Shown: positions 49,988-58,632 of the stretch, piece after piece | How the letters are laid out: each line of letters opens with the position of its first letter | How positions within the stretch are numbered: the stretch's first letter is position 1 | NCBI RefSeq assembly: GCF_900107375.1 | Contig: NZ_FNPT01000025.1 | Location: 1-64,000 of the forward strand | Length of the DNA stretch: 64,000 nucleotides | From: Lysobacter sp. yr284 | GTDB taxonomy: Bacteria > Pseudomonadota > Gammaproteobacteria > Xanthomonadales > Xanthomonadaceae | Direction: 5' to 3' | Program-made: the position numbers and the translations under genes | The notes under the pieces: generated by a model | What the model was told of the DNA's origin: nothing | Database searches by the model: none | The model's input: only the letters and a program-made list of their open reading frames with translations

Positions 49988-51445
49988 ATGGACTGGCTGC
50001 TGCACCTGATCGAACGCGCCATCTCCCCGAGCATCGGCGCGATCAACAACGTGCTGTGGAACTACGTGCTGATCTACGGCCTGCTGGTGGTCGGCGTCTT
50101 CTTCACCGTGCGCCTGGGCTTCGTCCAGGTGCGCCGCTTCCCGCACATGCTCAAGGTGATCGGCCGCGGCACCGACGGCGACGACGCCGGCATCTCGCCG
50201 TTCCAGGCGCTGTGCACCTCGCTGGCCGCGCGCGTGGGCACCGGCAACCTTGCCGGCGTCGCCATCGCGATGAGCCTCGGCGGCCCGGGCGCGCTGTTCT
50301 GGATGTGGTGCACGGCCGCGGTCGGCATGGCCACGGCCTATGCGGAAAGCTCGCTGGCGCAGCTGTACAAGGTGCGCGACGAGAACGGCCAGTACCGCGG
50401 CGGCCCGGCGTACTACATCGCCCGCGGCCTGCGCGCGCCGAAGATGGGCTGGGCGTTCGCGGCGTGTTTGCTGTTCTCGTACGGCGTGGTGTTCAACGGC
50501 GTGCACGCCAACGCCATCGCCCAGTCGGTCGGCGAGACCTTCAAGTTCTCGCAGACCACCGTGGCGGTGGTGCTGGTGGTGCTGACCGGTGCGATCATCT
50601 TCGGCGGGCTGCGTTCCATCGCCAAGGTCGCCGAGTGGGTGGTGCCGTTCATGTCGATCGGCTACATCGGCCTGGCGCTGTGGGCGCTGGTCGCGCATTA
50701 CGACCAGGTGCCGGCGGCGATCATGATGATCCTGCGCGGCGCGTTCGGCCTGGACCAGGCCGCGGGCGGCATCGCCGGCGGCATGGCCGCGGCGATGCTC
50801 AACGGAGTCAAGCGCGGCCTGTACGCCAACGAGGCCGGCATGGGCAGCGCGCCCAACATCGCCGCGGCGGCGACGCCGGTGCCGCACCATCCGTCCAGCC
50901 AGGGTTTCGTGCAGTCGCTCGGCGTGTTCTTCGACACCATGTTCATCTGCACCGCGACCGGCCTGATCGTGCTGCTGTCGGGCGTGCTCGGGCAGGGCGG
51001 CGACGGCGTGGTCATCACCCAGCGCGCGATGACGGTGTTCTTCGGCGAGTGGGGCGCGTGGTTCGCGTCGATCGCGTTGTTCTTCTTCGCCTTCACCACG
51101 ATCCTGGGCAATTACTCCTATGCCGAGAGCGGGCTGCTGTACATCGGCGGTGGGCGCAAGTCGCTGTTCGTGCTGCGCATCGTCGCGCTGTGCGTGATCG
51201 TGTGGGGCGTGTTCTCGAAAGTGCAGCTGGTGTGGGACGCGGCCGACGCGGCGATGGCGGTGATGGCGACGCTGAACCTGATCGCGGTGGTGCTGCTGTG
51301 GAAGGTCGTGGTGAAGCTGACCCGCGACTACGACCGCCAGCTCGACGAGGGCAAGTCGCCGGAGTTCCACATTTCCCAGTATCCCGAGCTGGGGTACGGG
51401 GTGGATCACGAGATCTGGCGCGAGCGCCACAAGCCCGGCGCGTAA
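49988..51445 (+). CDS. Sodium/alanine symporter (AgcS family)
   Basis: A 485-residue inner-membrane transporter with about ten helices. ISPFQALCTSLAARVGTGNL, GPGALFWMWCTAAVGMATAY, and NEAGMGSAPNIAAAATPVPH are the AgcS signatures around the sodium and substrate sites. The usual substrates are alanine or glycine, sometimes glutamine. It is a single gene followed by a REP doublet. Confidence 0.95.
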   Translation: MDWLLHLIERAISPSIGAINNVLWNYVLIYGLLVVGVFFTVRLGFVQVRRFPHMLKVIGRGTDGDDAGISPFQALCTSLAARVGTGNLAGVAIAMSLGGPGALFWMWCTAAVGMATAYAESSLAQLYKVRDENGQYRGGPAYYIARGLRAPKMGWAFAACLLFSYGVVFNGVHANAIAQSVGETFKFSQTTVAVVLVVLTGAIIFGGLRSIAKVAEWVVPFMSIGYIGLALWALVAHYDQVPAAIMMILRGAFGLDQAAGGIAGGMAAAMLNGVKRGLYANEAGMGSAPNIAAAATPVPHHPSSQGFVQSLGVFFDTMFICTATGLIVLLSGVLGQGGDGVVITQRAMTVFFGEWGAWFASIALFFFAFTTILGNYSYAESGLLYIGGGRKSLFVLRIVALCVIVWGVFSKVQLVWDAADAAMAVMATLNLIAVVLLWKVVVKLTRDYDRQLDEGKSPEFHISQYPELGYGVDHEIWRERHKPGA

Positions 51446-51457
51446 GCCGGGGCTTTA

Positions 51458-51550
51458 TGTAGACGCGGCGCGAGCCGCGACCGCGCAGCCATGATGTAAG
51501 CCGCGCCGCAACCGCGTTGTCGCGGTCGCGGCTTGCGCCGCTCCTACAGG
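51458..51550. repeat. REP-like inverted doublet 5
   Basis: ATGTAGACGCGGCGCGAGCC from 51457-51458 faces CGCGGTCGCGGCTTGCGCCG ending in CTACAGG at 51550. The left half is diverged. It lies between the convergent agcS and the following minus-strand gene. Confidence 0.8.
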
Positions 51551-51574
51551 GGCTGTTCCGGCATTCGCCCGAAT

Positions 51575-51687
51575 CCGTCATTCCGGCGAAAGCCGGAATC
51601 CATTTTTGACTTTGCATTCGCTTGTCGCGCCGGACACAGGCGGAAGCAAAAAATCGAAATGGATTCCTGCTTTCGCAGCAATGGCTA
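51575..51687. repeat. Second copy of the family 2 inverted repeat
   Basis: CCGTCATTCCGGCGAAAGCC (from 51575) faces AAATGGATTCCTGCTTTCGC (about 51655-51680). It is related to the perfect copy at 767-873 but diverged, and directly adjoins REP doublet 5. Confidence 0.75.
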
Positions 51688-51723
51688 TGGGTGAGATGGG
51701 ATGGGGCGGCGGCAGGCGCGCGA

Positions 51724-52434
51724 TCAGTGGATCGCATTCGCCGGCAGCTTCCCGTCCTCGCGCAGCCGCGCCAGCGCCAGTTCCGCCAGGCTGTCCCACA
51801 GCGGCGGCGGCAGCCGGTTCTGGCGCAGGTGCCAGAGCAGGGCGATGGATTGCGAGCGGCCTTCGCGCCAGCTCAGCACGGCCTGCCACGACGGCTCCAG
51901 GCTGCGCGGGTCGAGCAGTTCGACCTTGTAGCGGTGCTGGCTGACGCTGCGCCCGTCGTAGTCCAGGCCGTCCAGCGAGACCCGCAGCACCGGCGCGGCG
52001 GTTTCGCGCAAAGACTGCAGGGTCTGCGACTGGTGCTCGATGGCGGCGCGCTGGTCGCGCATCCGCGAGGTCTCGCCGAAGCGTTCCTGCTCGCTGCGCG
52101 CCGACAGCGGCCGCACCCGGTAGCCCAGTTGTTCCAGCCGCTGCGCCAGCGCGCGCGCCAGCTGCGCGGTGTAGTCGCGGCGCAGGCCGGCTTCGATGTC
52201 GAGCGAGACGTCGGGCTCGACCAGCAGCACGGTGATCGCGTCGCCGCCGATGCGGTAGTCGCCCAGCGTCGTGGCGTCGGCCGACTGGCGCTGCGAATAC
52301 TGCCAGCCCGCCCACAGCACCAACGCCGCGGCCAGCACCGCCAGGATCATCAGCTTGCGCGCCAGCGAGCGCAGCAGGCCGCGGCCGGAAGGCGGCGGGC
52401 CCGGCGGCGGGTGCGGTTTGAATTCGAGCGGCAT
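51724..52434 (-). CDS. Membrane-anchored hypothetical protein
   Basis: A 236-residue protein. A Pro-rich N-terminus ([11 protein letters not shown]) is followed by one membrane helix ([20 protein letters not shown]) near residues 27-46 and a periplasmic alpha/beta domain ([35 protein letters not shown]). Pattern and length recall small envelope proteins, but I cannot name a family. It starts about 40 bases after purH and is probably cotranscribed with it. Confidence 0.75.
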   Translation of the reverse strand: MPLEFKPHPPPGPPPSGRGLLRSLARKLMILAVLAAALVLWAGWQYSQRQSADATTLGDYRIGGDAITVLLVEPDVSLDIEAGLRRDYTAQLARALAQRLEQLGYRVRPLSARSEQERFGETSRMRDQRAAIEHQSQTLQSLRETAAPVLRVSLDGLDYDGRSVSQHRYKVELLDPRSLEPSWQAVLSWREGRSQSIALLWHLRQNRLPPPLWDSLAELALARLREDGKLPANAIH

Positions 52435-52477
52435 GGCTTAGGCAGGCGCGGGCGCCGGAGCGCCCGCGCATCGCGGC

Positions 52478-54064
52478 TCAGTGGCGGAAGTGGCGCACGC
52501 CGGTGAACACCATCGCCAGGCCGTGTTCGTCGGCCGCGGCGATCACTTCGCTGTCGCGCATCGAACCGCCCGGCTGGATCACCGCCTTGATGCCGGCGGC
52601 CGCGGCGGCGTCGATGCCGTCGCGGAACGGGAAGAACGCGTCGGAGGCCATGACCGAGCCCGGCACCGCCAGCCCGGCCTCTTCGGCCTTGAGCGCGGCG
52701 ATCTTGGCGCTGACCACGCGGCTCATCTGGCCGGCGCCGATGCCGATGCTGCGATGGTCGCGGGCATAGACGATGGCATTGGACTTGACGAACTTGGCGA
52801 TGCGCCAGGCGAACAGCAGGTCGGCCAGCTGCGCGTCGGTCGGCGCCAGCTTGCTGACGACCTTGAGTTCGGCGCGGCCGACTTCGCGCAGGTCCGCGCT
52901 CTGCACCAGCAGGCCCGAGCCGATGCGCTTGAAGTCCAGCGCATTGCGGCCGTCGCCGCCGGGAATGCGCAGCACCCGCACGTTGGCCTTCTTCTTGGCG
53001 TATTCGATCGCGCCGTCTTCGTAGTCGGGCGCGATCAGCACCTCGACGAACTGGCGGTCGAGGATGACCTTGGCGGTGGCCGCGTCGAGCTTGCCGTTGA
53101 AGGCGATGATGCCGCCGAAGGCCGAGGTCGGGTCGGTGGCGTAGGCCAGTTCGTAGGCGTCGCCGCAGGCCACGCCCTCGGCCACGCCGCAGGGATTGGC
53201 GTGCTTGACGATCACGCAGGCCGGACGCTCGAACTGGCGCACGCATTCCCAGGCCGCGTCGGCGTCGGCGAGGTTGTTGTAGCTCAGCTCCTTGCCCTGC
53301 AGCTGCACGAAGCTGGCCAGGGTGCCCGGCAGCGGCTGCGCTTCGCGGTAGAACGCGCCGCTCTGGTGCGGGTTCTCGCCGTAGCGCAGGTCCATGACCT
53401 TGACGAAGCTGGCGTTGTGCTGGGCCGGGAATTCGAGCTTGGCGCCGTCTTCGCCGATCGCCGAGAGGTGGTTGCTGATCGCCGCGTCGTACTGGGCGAC
53501 GCGGTTGAACGCGGCCACCGACAGGGCGAAGCGGGTCTTGGCCGAGAGCGCGCCGGCGTTGCCGTCGAGTTCGGCCAGCAGGGACGGGTACTGGGCCGGG
53601 TCGGTGGCCACCGCGACGCGGGCGAAATTCTTCGCCGCCGAGCGCAGCATCGCCGGGCCGCCGATGTCGATGTTCTCGATCACGTCCTCGAACGAACTGT
53701 CCGGATCGGCCGAGACCTTCTCGAACGGATACAGGTTCAGCACCAGCAGGTCGATCGCGCCGATGCCGTGCTGCGCCATCACCGCGTCGTCGACGCCGGC
53801 GCGGCCGAGCAGGCCGCCGTGCACCAGCGGATGCAGGGTCTTGACCCGGCCGTCCATCATTTCCGGGAAACCGGTGACCTCGGCCACGTCGCGCACCGGC
53901 AAGCCGGCGTCGCGGATCGCCTTGGCGGTGCCGCCGGTGGACAGCAGTTCGACGCCGTGCGCGGCCAGGGCGCGGGCGAGTTCGATCAGGCCGGTCTTGT
54001 CGGACACGGACAGCAGGGCGCGACGGATACGTACCGGTTGGCCGGTCGGAAGTTCGGAGGTCAT
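52478..54064 (-). CDS. purH: Bifunctional AICAR transformylase/IMP cyclohydrolase
   Basis: A 528-residue enzyme for the last two steps of IMP synthesis. The N-terminal cyclohydrolase part has [46 protein letters not shown] and [11 protein letters not shown]-like [16 protein letters not shown]. The transformylase part has [22 protein letters not shown] (catalytic KHxNPCG) and [10 protein letters not shown]. The start at 54064 is supported by [20 protein letters not shown], typical for relatives. It normally sits close to fis and purD. Confidence 0.97.
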   Translation of the reverse strand: MTSELPTGQPVRIRRALLSVSDKTGLIELARALAAHGVELLSTGGTAKAIRDAGLPVRDVAEVTGFPEMMDGRVKTLHPLVHGGLLGRAGVDDAVMAQHGIGAIDLLVLNLYPFEKVSADPDSSFEDVIENIDIGGPAMLRSAAKNFARVAVATDPAQYPSLLAELDGNAGALSAKTRFALSVAAFNRVAQYDAAISNHLSAIGEDGAKLEFPAQHNASFVKVMDLRYGENPHQSGAFYREAQPLPGTLASFVQLQGKELSYNNLADADAAWECVRQFERPACVIVKHANPCGVAEGVACGDAYELAYATDPTSAFGGIIAFNGKLDAATAKVILDRQFVEVLIAPDYEDGAIEYAKKKANVRVLRIPGGDGRNALDFKRIGSGLLVQSADLREVGRAELKVVSKLAPTDAQLADLLFAWRIAKFVKSNAIVYARDHRSIGIGAGQMSRVVSAKIAALKAEEAGLAVPGSVMASDAFFPFRDGIDAAAAAGIKAVIQPGGSMRDSEVIAAADEHGLAMVFTGVRHFRH

Positions 54065-54340
54065 GCGGGGGGCAGGGCAGCGGAAGGGCGCGGGAATTAT
54101 AGCCGCGCGGGCCCGCCGGGCCGCCCGTTCAGGGCGGTACGGGGCGGCCGGCGCCGGGTTTTGCGGCCGGCCTGGGCAAAGTCGCGCCGTCGGGGTGCCG
54201 CCGCGCGCGCCGCCGGGGCCACTGTGGCGATACTTGCGCGCCGGCGGCGCGGCCGGGGCGGCGGCGGCTCGCATCCGCGCGCGCAGCCGCTAAGCTGTGG
54301 CGGCGCCCGGTCGCGGGCGCGCGGCGGACGCAAGGAACCG

Positions 54341-54988
54341 ATGGCTTCGATCTACGCTTTGAAAGGACGCTTCCAGGACCTGCTGCGCCCGCTGGTGCGG
54401 CGGCTGCATGCCGGTGGCGTCACCGCCAACCAGGTCACCGTGGCGGCCGCATTGGTGTCGCTGGCGGTCGCCGCGCTGGTGTACTGGGGCGCGCCCGCGC
54501 GGCCGTGGCTGTTCGCGCTGCTGCCGCTGTGGATGTTCGCGCGCATGGCGATGAACGCCATCGACGGCATGCTGGCGCGCGAGTTCGGCCAGCAATCGCG
54601 GCTGGGCGCCTACCTCAACGAATTGTGCGATGTGGTCTCCGACAGCGCGCTGTACCTGTCGCTGCTGGCGCTGGCCGGGCTGCACGCGGCGCCGTTGCTG
54701 GCGTTCGCGCTGCTGGCGGCGCTGACCGAATACGCCGGCGTGCTCGGCCTGATGGTCGGCGCGCCGCGGCGCTACGACGGGCCGATGGGCAAGAGCGACC
54801 GCGCTTTCGTGATCGGCGCGCTGGGGCTGTTGCTGGCCCTGGGCTGGATCTCGGCGTGGCCGGTCGAGATCGTGTTGGTGCTGGCTTCGATGCTGTGCGC
54901 GTGGACCGTGGTTCGCCGCGTGCGCGCCGGTTTGCGGCATGATGCCGCGCCGGGAGTGGTGGACGTTCGACAAGGAGAGCGGGAATGA
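54341..54988 (+). CDS. ynbA: CDP-alcohol phosphatidyltransferase, YnbA-like
   Basis: A 215-residue membrane enzyme and the first gene of the lipid operon. The CDP-alcohol phosphotransferase motif is NAIDGMLAREFGQQSRLGAY followed by LNELCDVVSD. It has Asn at the first and third of the four canonical Asp positions (D1 and D3), with the second Asp, the AR and the last Asp kept. As I recall, E. coli YnbA shows the same pattern. AAGGA lies six to ten bases before the ATG. The alcohol acceptor is unknown. Confidence 0.9.
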   Translation: MASIYALKGRFQDLLRPLVRRLHAGGVTANQVTVAAALVSLAVAALVYWGAPARPWLFALLPLWMFARMAMNAIDGMLAREFGQQSRLGAYLNELCDVVSDSALYLSLLALAGLHAAPLLAFALLAALTEYAGVLGLMVGAPRRYDGPMGKSDRAFVIGALGLLLALGWISAWPVEIVLVLASMLCAWTVVRRVRAGLRHDAAPGVVDVRQGERE

Positions 54989-56772
54989 ACGAAGTCGTGG
55001 TCAAGTCAGGCGGCGCGCGCGCGGCCGAGGAACGCTGGTTCGCCAGTTTCGACGGCGCCGAGCTGTTCTACCGGCACTGGCCGGCGAGCCAGCCCGGCGA
55101 CGGGCCGCGCAAAGCGGTGGTGCTGCTGCACCGCGGCCACGAGCATTCGGGCCGGGTCGAGCACCTGGTGCCCGAGCTGGGCCTGGAGGACTGCGATTTC
55201 TTCGCCTGGGACGCGCGCGGCAACGGCCGCTCGCCCGGCGAGCGCGGCGACGCGCCCGGGTTCGAGGCGCTGGTGCGCGACCTCGACCGCTTCGTCGCCC
55301 ACATCCGCGACAAGCACGGCATCGAGGTCGAGAACCTCGCCCTGATCGCGCAGAGCGTCGGCGCCGTGGTCGCCTCGACCTGGGTCCACGACTACGCGCC
55401 GCGCCTGCGCGCGCTGGTGCTGGCCTCGCCGGCGTTCAAGGTCAAGCTGTACGTGCCGCTGGCGCGGCCGGGCCTGGCGCTGATGCAGAAGCTGCGCGGC
55501 AACTTCTTCGTCAACAGCTACGTCAAGCCGCAGTGGCTGACCCACGACCCCGAGCGCGTCGAGAGCTACCGCACCGACAAGCTGATCGCGCGGCCGATCT
55601 CGGTGCGGGTGCTGTTGGGGTTGTACGAGGCGGCCGACCGCATCGTGGCGGATGCTCAAGCGATTACGGTTCCGACGCAACTCTTGGTCTCCGGCGCCGA
55701 CTTCGTCGTCCACCGCGGCCCGCAGGACCGCTTCTACGAACGCCTGGGCAGCGCGGTCAAGGAACGCCACCTGCTGCCGGACTTCTTCCACGACACCCTC
55801 GGCGAGAAGGGCCGCGCCGCGGCGATCAACCGCATCCGCGCATTCGTGCAGGCGCGCTTCGCCCAGCCGCTGAGCCGCGCCGACCTCAGCGAGGCGCACC
55901 GGCGCGGGCCGAGCTTCGAGGAATCGGAAAAACTGTCGTGGCCGCCCGAGCGCTGGTCGCTGGCGGACCTGCGCTGGCGCTTCGTGCGCGCCGGGCTGCG
56001 CTTCGGCGGCAAGCTGTCGCAGGGCATCCGCCTGGGGTTGGACACCGGCTTCGACTCGGGCAGCAGCCTGGACTACGTGTACCGCAACGAGGCCCGCGGC
56101 GGCGGGCCGCTCGGGCGCATGGTCGACCGCAATTACCTGGAAGCCATCGGCTGGCGCGGCATCCGCGTGCGCCGCACCCACTTGCACGAGCTGCTGCGCG
56201 AGGCGGTGCGGCGGCTGCGCGAGGCCGGGCAGCCGGTGCACGCGGTCGACATCGCCGCCGGCCACGGCCGCTACGCGCTGGAAGCGCTGGCGGGCGAGGG
56301 CGCGCACGCCGACAGCGTGCGCCTGCGCGACTACAGCACGCTCAACGTCGACAAGGGCCGCGCGCTGATCGAGGAACTCGGCGCCGGCGCGATCGCCCGT
56401 TTCGACCAGGGCGACGCGTTCGACCGCAACGCCCTGGCGGCGCTGGACCCGAAGCCGACCCTGGCGGTGGTCTCGGGCCTGTACGAACTATTCCCCGACA
56501 ACGACCAGGTGCGGCGCTCGCTCGAAGGCCTGGCCGCGGCGGTGCCGCCGGGCGGGTTCCTGGTCTACACCGGCCAGCCCTGGCACCCGCAGCTGGAGTT
56601 CATCGCCCGCGCGCTGACCAGCCACCGCGGCGGTGCGGCCTGGGTGATGCGTCGGCGCAGCCAGCAGGAGATGGACGACCTCGTGCGCGCGGCCGGTTTC
56701 GTCAAGATCGACCAGCGCATCGACCGCTGGGGCATCTTCACCGTGTCGATGGCGCAGCGGGTCGGGCAATGA
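54985..56772 (+). CDS. ynbC: Alpha/beta hydrolase-methyltransferase fusion, YnbC-like
   Basis: A 595-residue fusion. Residues about 15-290 are a serine hydrolase: VVLLHRGHEHSGRV (oxyanion), ALIAQSVGAVVAS (nucleophile Ser in AQSVGA), VSGADFVVHR (acid) and DFFHDTLGE (His). Residues about 340-595 are a class I methyltransferase with motif VDIAAGHGRYALEAL near residue 416. The same two-domain order is found in E. coli YnbC. It overlaps ynbA and ynbD by ATGA at both ends, so the three are coupled. Confidence 0.9.
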   Translation: MNEVVVKSGGARAAEERWFASFDGAELFYRHWPASQPGDGPRKAVVLLHRGHEHSGRVEHLVPELGLEDCDFFAWDARGNGRSPGERGDAPGFEALVRDLDRFVAHIRDKHGIEVENLALIAQSVGAVVASTWVHDYAPRLRALVLASPAFKVKLYVPLARPGLALMQKLRGNFFVNSYVKPQWLTHDPERVESYRTDKLIARPISVRVLLGLYEAADRIVADAQAITVPTQLLVSGADFVVHRGPQDRFYERLGSAVKERHLLPDFFHDTLGEKGRAAAINRIRAFVQARFAQPLSRADLSEAHRRGPSFEESEKLSWPPERWSLADLRWRFVRAGLRFGGKLSQGIRLGLDTGFDSGSSLDYVYRNEARGGGPLGRMVDRNYLEAIGWRGIRVRRTHLHELLREAVRRLREAGQPVHAVDIAAGHGRYALEALAGEGAHADSVRLRDYSTLNVDKGRALIEELGAGAIARFDQGDAFDRNALAALDPKPTLAVVSGLYELFPDNDQVRRSLEGLAAAVPPGGFLVYTGQPWHPQLEFIARALTSHRGGAAWVMRRRSQQEMDDLVRAAGFVKIDQRIDRWGIFTVSMAQRVGQ

Positions 56773-58127
56773 CCGACGCCGTCGCCGCGACCCGGCGCCC
56801 GTGGGGGCGCGCGGCGCTGTGGCTGTTGGTGCTGGGGCCGCTGTTCTTCGCCAGCTACGGCTACGCCAATTCGCTCGCGGCCGCGCGCGCCGGCGTGCCG
56901 AGCCTGGCGTTCGGCTGGGAAAGCGCGATTCCGTTCTGGGCCTGGACCATCGTGCCGTACTGGTCGATCGACCTGTTCTACGGCATCTCGCTGTTCGTCT
57001 GCCGCGACCGCCGCGAGCTGGACACGCAAGCGCTGCGGCTGCTGAGCGCGCAGGCCGTCGCGGTGACGTGCTTCCTGCTGTGGCCGCTGCGCTACAGCTT
57101 CGTGCGGCCGCACACCGACGGTGTGTTCGGCTGGCTGTTCGACGTGCTGCTGGGCTTCGACAAGCCGTACAACCAGGCGCCGTCGCTGCACATCGTGCTG
57201 CTGATCGTGCTGTGGGTGCGCTTCGCCCACCACCTGCGCGGCGGCTGGCGCTGGCTGCTGCACGGCTGGTTCGCGCTGATCGGCGTGTCGGTGCTGACCA
57301 CATTCCAGCACCACTTCATCGATATACCCACCGGCCTGCTCGCCGGTTGGCTATGCGTGTGGCTGTGGCCCGAGCGCATCCGCGCGCCGTGGCGCGACGC
57401 CGCGCCGGCGCGCGAGTTCAAGCGCTGGACGCTGGCGGCGCTGTACGCGGGCGGCGCGGTCCTGTGCGCGTGGGCGGCGGGCCGCTTGAGCGCGGGCGCG
57501 CTCGGCGGCTGGGCGCTGTGGCTGTGGTGGCCGGCGGCGTCGCTGGCGCTGGTGGCGCTGAACTACGCGCTGCTGGGCCCGCTGGGCTTCCAGAAGCGCG
57601 ACGACGGCCGCCTGAGCGTGGCGGCGCGCTGGCTGTTCGCGCCGTACCTGCTCGGCGCCTGGATCAACTCGCGGCTGTGGACGCGGCGCGCGCCGCAGCC
57701 GGCGGCGGTGACCGACGGCGTCTGGCTCGGCCGCATTCCCGGACGCGGCGAGCGCGCGCGGTTCGCCGCGGTGGTGGATGTCTGCGCCGAACTGTCGTTG
57801 GCCGACGCGCGCGGGGGCGATGCGATCGTGCCGATGCTCGATCTGGTCGCGCCGACGCCGGCGCAGCTCAGCGCCGCGGCCGCGGCCATCGCGGCGCGGC
57901 AGGAGCGCGGCGAGGTGCTGGTCTGCTGCGCGCTCGGCTATTCGCGCAGCGCCGCGGCGGTGGCGGCGTGGCTGCTGCACAGCGGCCGCGCCGCGAGCGT
58001 GGACGAGGCGGTGGCGATCGTGCGCCGCGCGCGTCCGGCGGTGGTGTTGCGTGCGCCGCACCTGCGCGCGCTGCAGGCGCTGGCCGCGGCGCCGGCGGCG
58101 GCCGGGCTGGGGACGCAGAACGCATGA
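56769..58127 (+). CDS. ynbD: PAP2-dual-specificity phosphatase fusion, YnbD-like
   Basis: A 452-residue fusion. The N-terminal 220 residues are a membrane PAP2 / inositolphosphotransferase-like domain with YNQAPSLHIVL (PSLH) and FQHHFIDIPTG (HxxxD). Further helices follow. The C-terminal 130 residues are a dual-specificity phosphatase with VLVCCALGYSRSAAAVAAWL, a CX5R loop where the usual His before Cys is Cys. E. coli YnbD has the same domain order. It starts at ATG 56769, overlapping ynbC. Confidence 0.9.
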   Translation: MTDAVAATRRPWGRAALWLLVLGPLFFASYGYANSLAAARAGVPSLAFGWESAIPFWAWTIVPYWSIDLFYGISLFVCRDRRELDTQALRLLSAQAVAVTCFLLWPLRYSFVRPHTDGVFGWLFDVLLGFDKPYNQAPSLHIVLLIVLWVRFAHHLRGGWRWLLHGWFALIGVSVLTTFQHHFIDIPTGLLAGWLCVWLWPERIRAPWRDAAPAREFKRWTLAALYAGGAVLCAWAAGRLSAGALGGWALWLWWPAASLALVALNYALLGPLGFQKRDDGRLSVAARWLFAPYLLGAWINSRLWTRRAPQPAAVTDGVWLGRIPGRGERARFAAVVDVCAELSLADARGGDAIVPMLDLVAPTPAQLSAAAAAIAARQERGEVLVCCALGYSRSAAAVAAWLLHSGRAASVDEAVAIVRRARPAVVLRAPHLRALQALAAAPAAAGLGTQNA

Positions 58128-58591
58128 GCGGGCCGGCCCCGACCCCGGTTGCGTTCGGCGCGTTCGAACTGCGCGCCATGGCGGCGTTGCTGACGCAGGG
58201 CCGCAGCGTGTGCGCGGCCTCGCTGCTGCTGACGGCGCTGGCGCTGCTGGGCCTGTTCGAAGCCGCCGGCATCAGCGGCTGGCGCCCGGCGTTGTGGCTC
58301 ACGGCCGCGGCCGGCCTGGTGCAGCTTTACTGCGCCGTGCGCGTGGACTTCGACGCACGCCTGCTGCAGGCGCTGGCCGCGCACATCGAGGCCGACGCCC
58401 AGGCCGGCGCCGACGGCGGCGCGGCCCGGCTGGATGCGGCGCTGGCCGCGCTGGGCCTGCGCAAGCCCGCCGCCGGACCCGCCCGCAGCTGGCCCTCGCG
58501 CTGGCGCGGCGCGCGCGGCCTGTTGCTCAAACAGGCCGGTTTGGTGATCCTGCAAAGCGCGGCGATCCTGGCCGCCCTGGGGAGCGCGTAG
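58124..58591 (+). CDS. Small membrane protein of the lipid operon
   Basis: A 155-residue protein with two N-terminal membrane helices (about 28-46 and 52-66), a soluble acidic middle and a hydrophobic C-terminus (LLLKQAGLVILQSAAILAAL). There is no recognised family. The ATG at 58124 overlaps the ynbD stop by ATGA, so it belongs to the operon. As I recall, E. coli ynbABCD lacks such a gene. Confidence 0.75.
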   Translation: MSGPAPTPVAFGAFELRAMAALLTQGRSVCAASLLLTALALLGLFEAAGISGWRPALWLTAAAGLVQLYCAVRVDFDARLLQALAAHIEADAQAGADGGAARLDAALAALGLRKPAAGPARSWPSRWRGARGLLLKQAGLVILQSAAILAALGSA

Positions 58592-58632
58592 TTGCCGCGC
58601 GTGTTTTCGCCTGACGCCCGACGGACCTGGCC

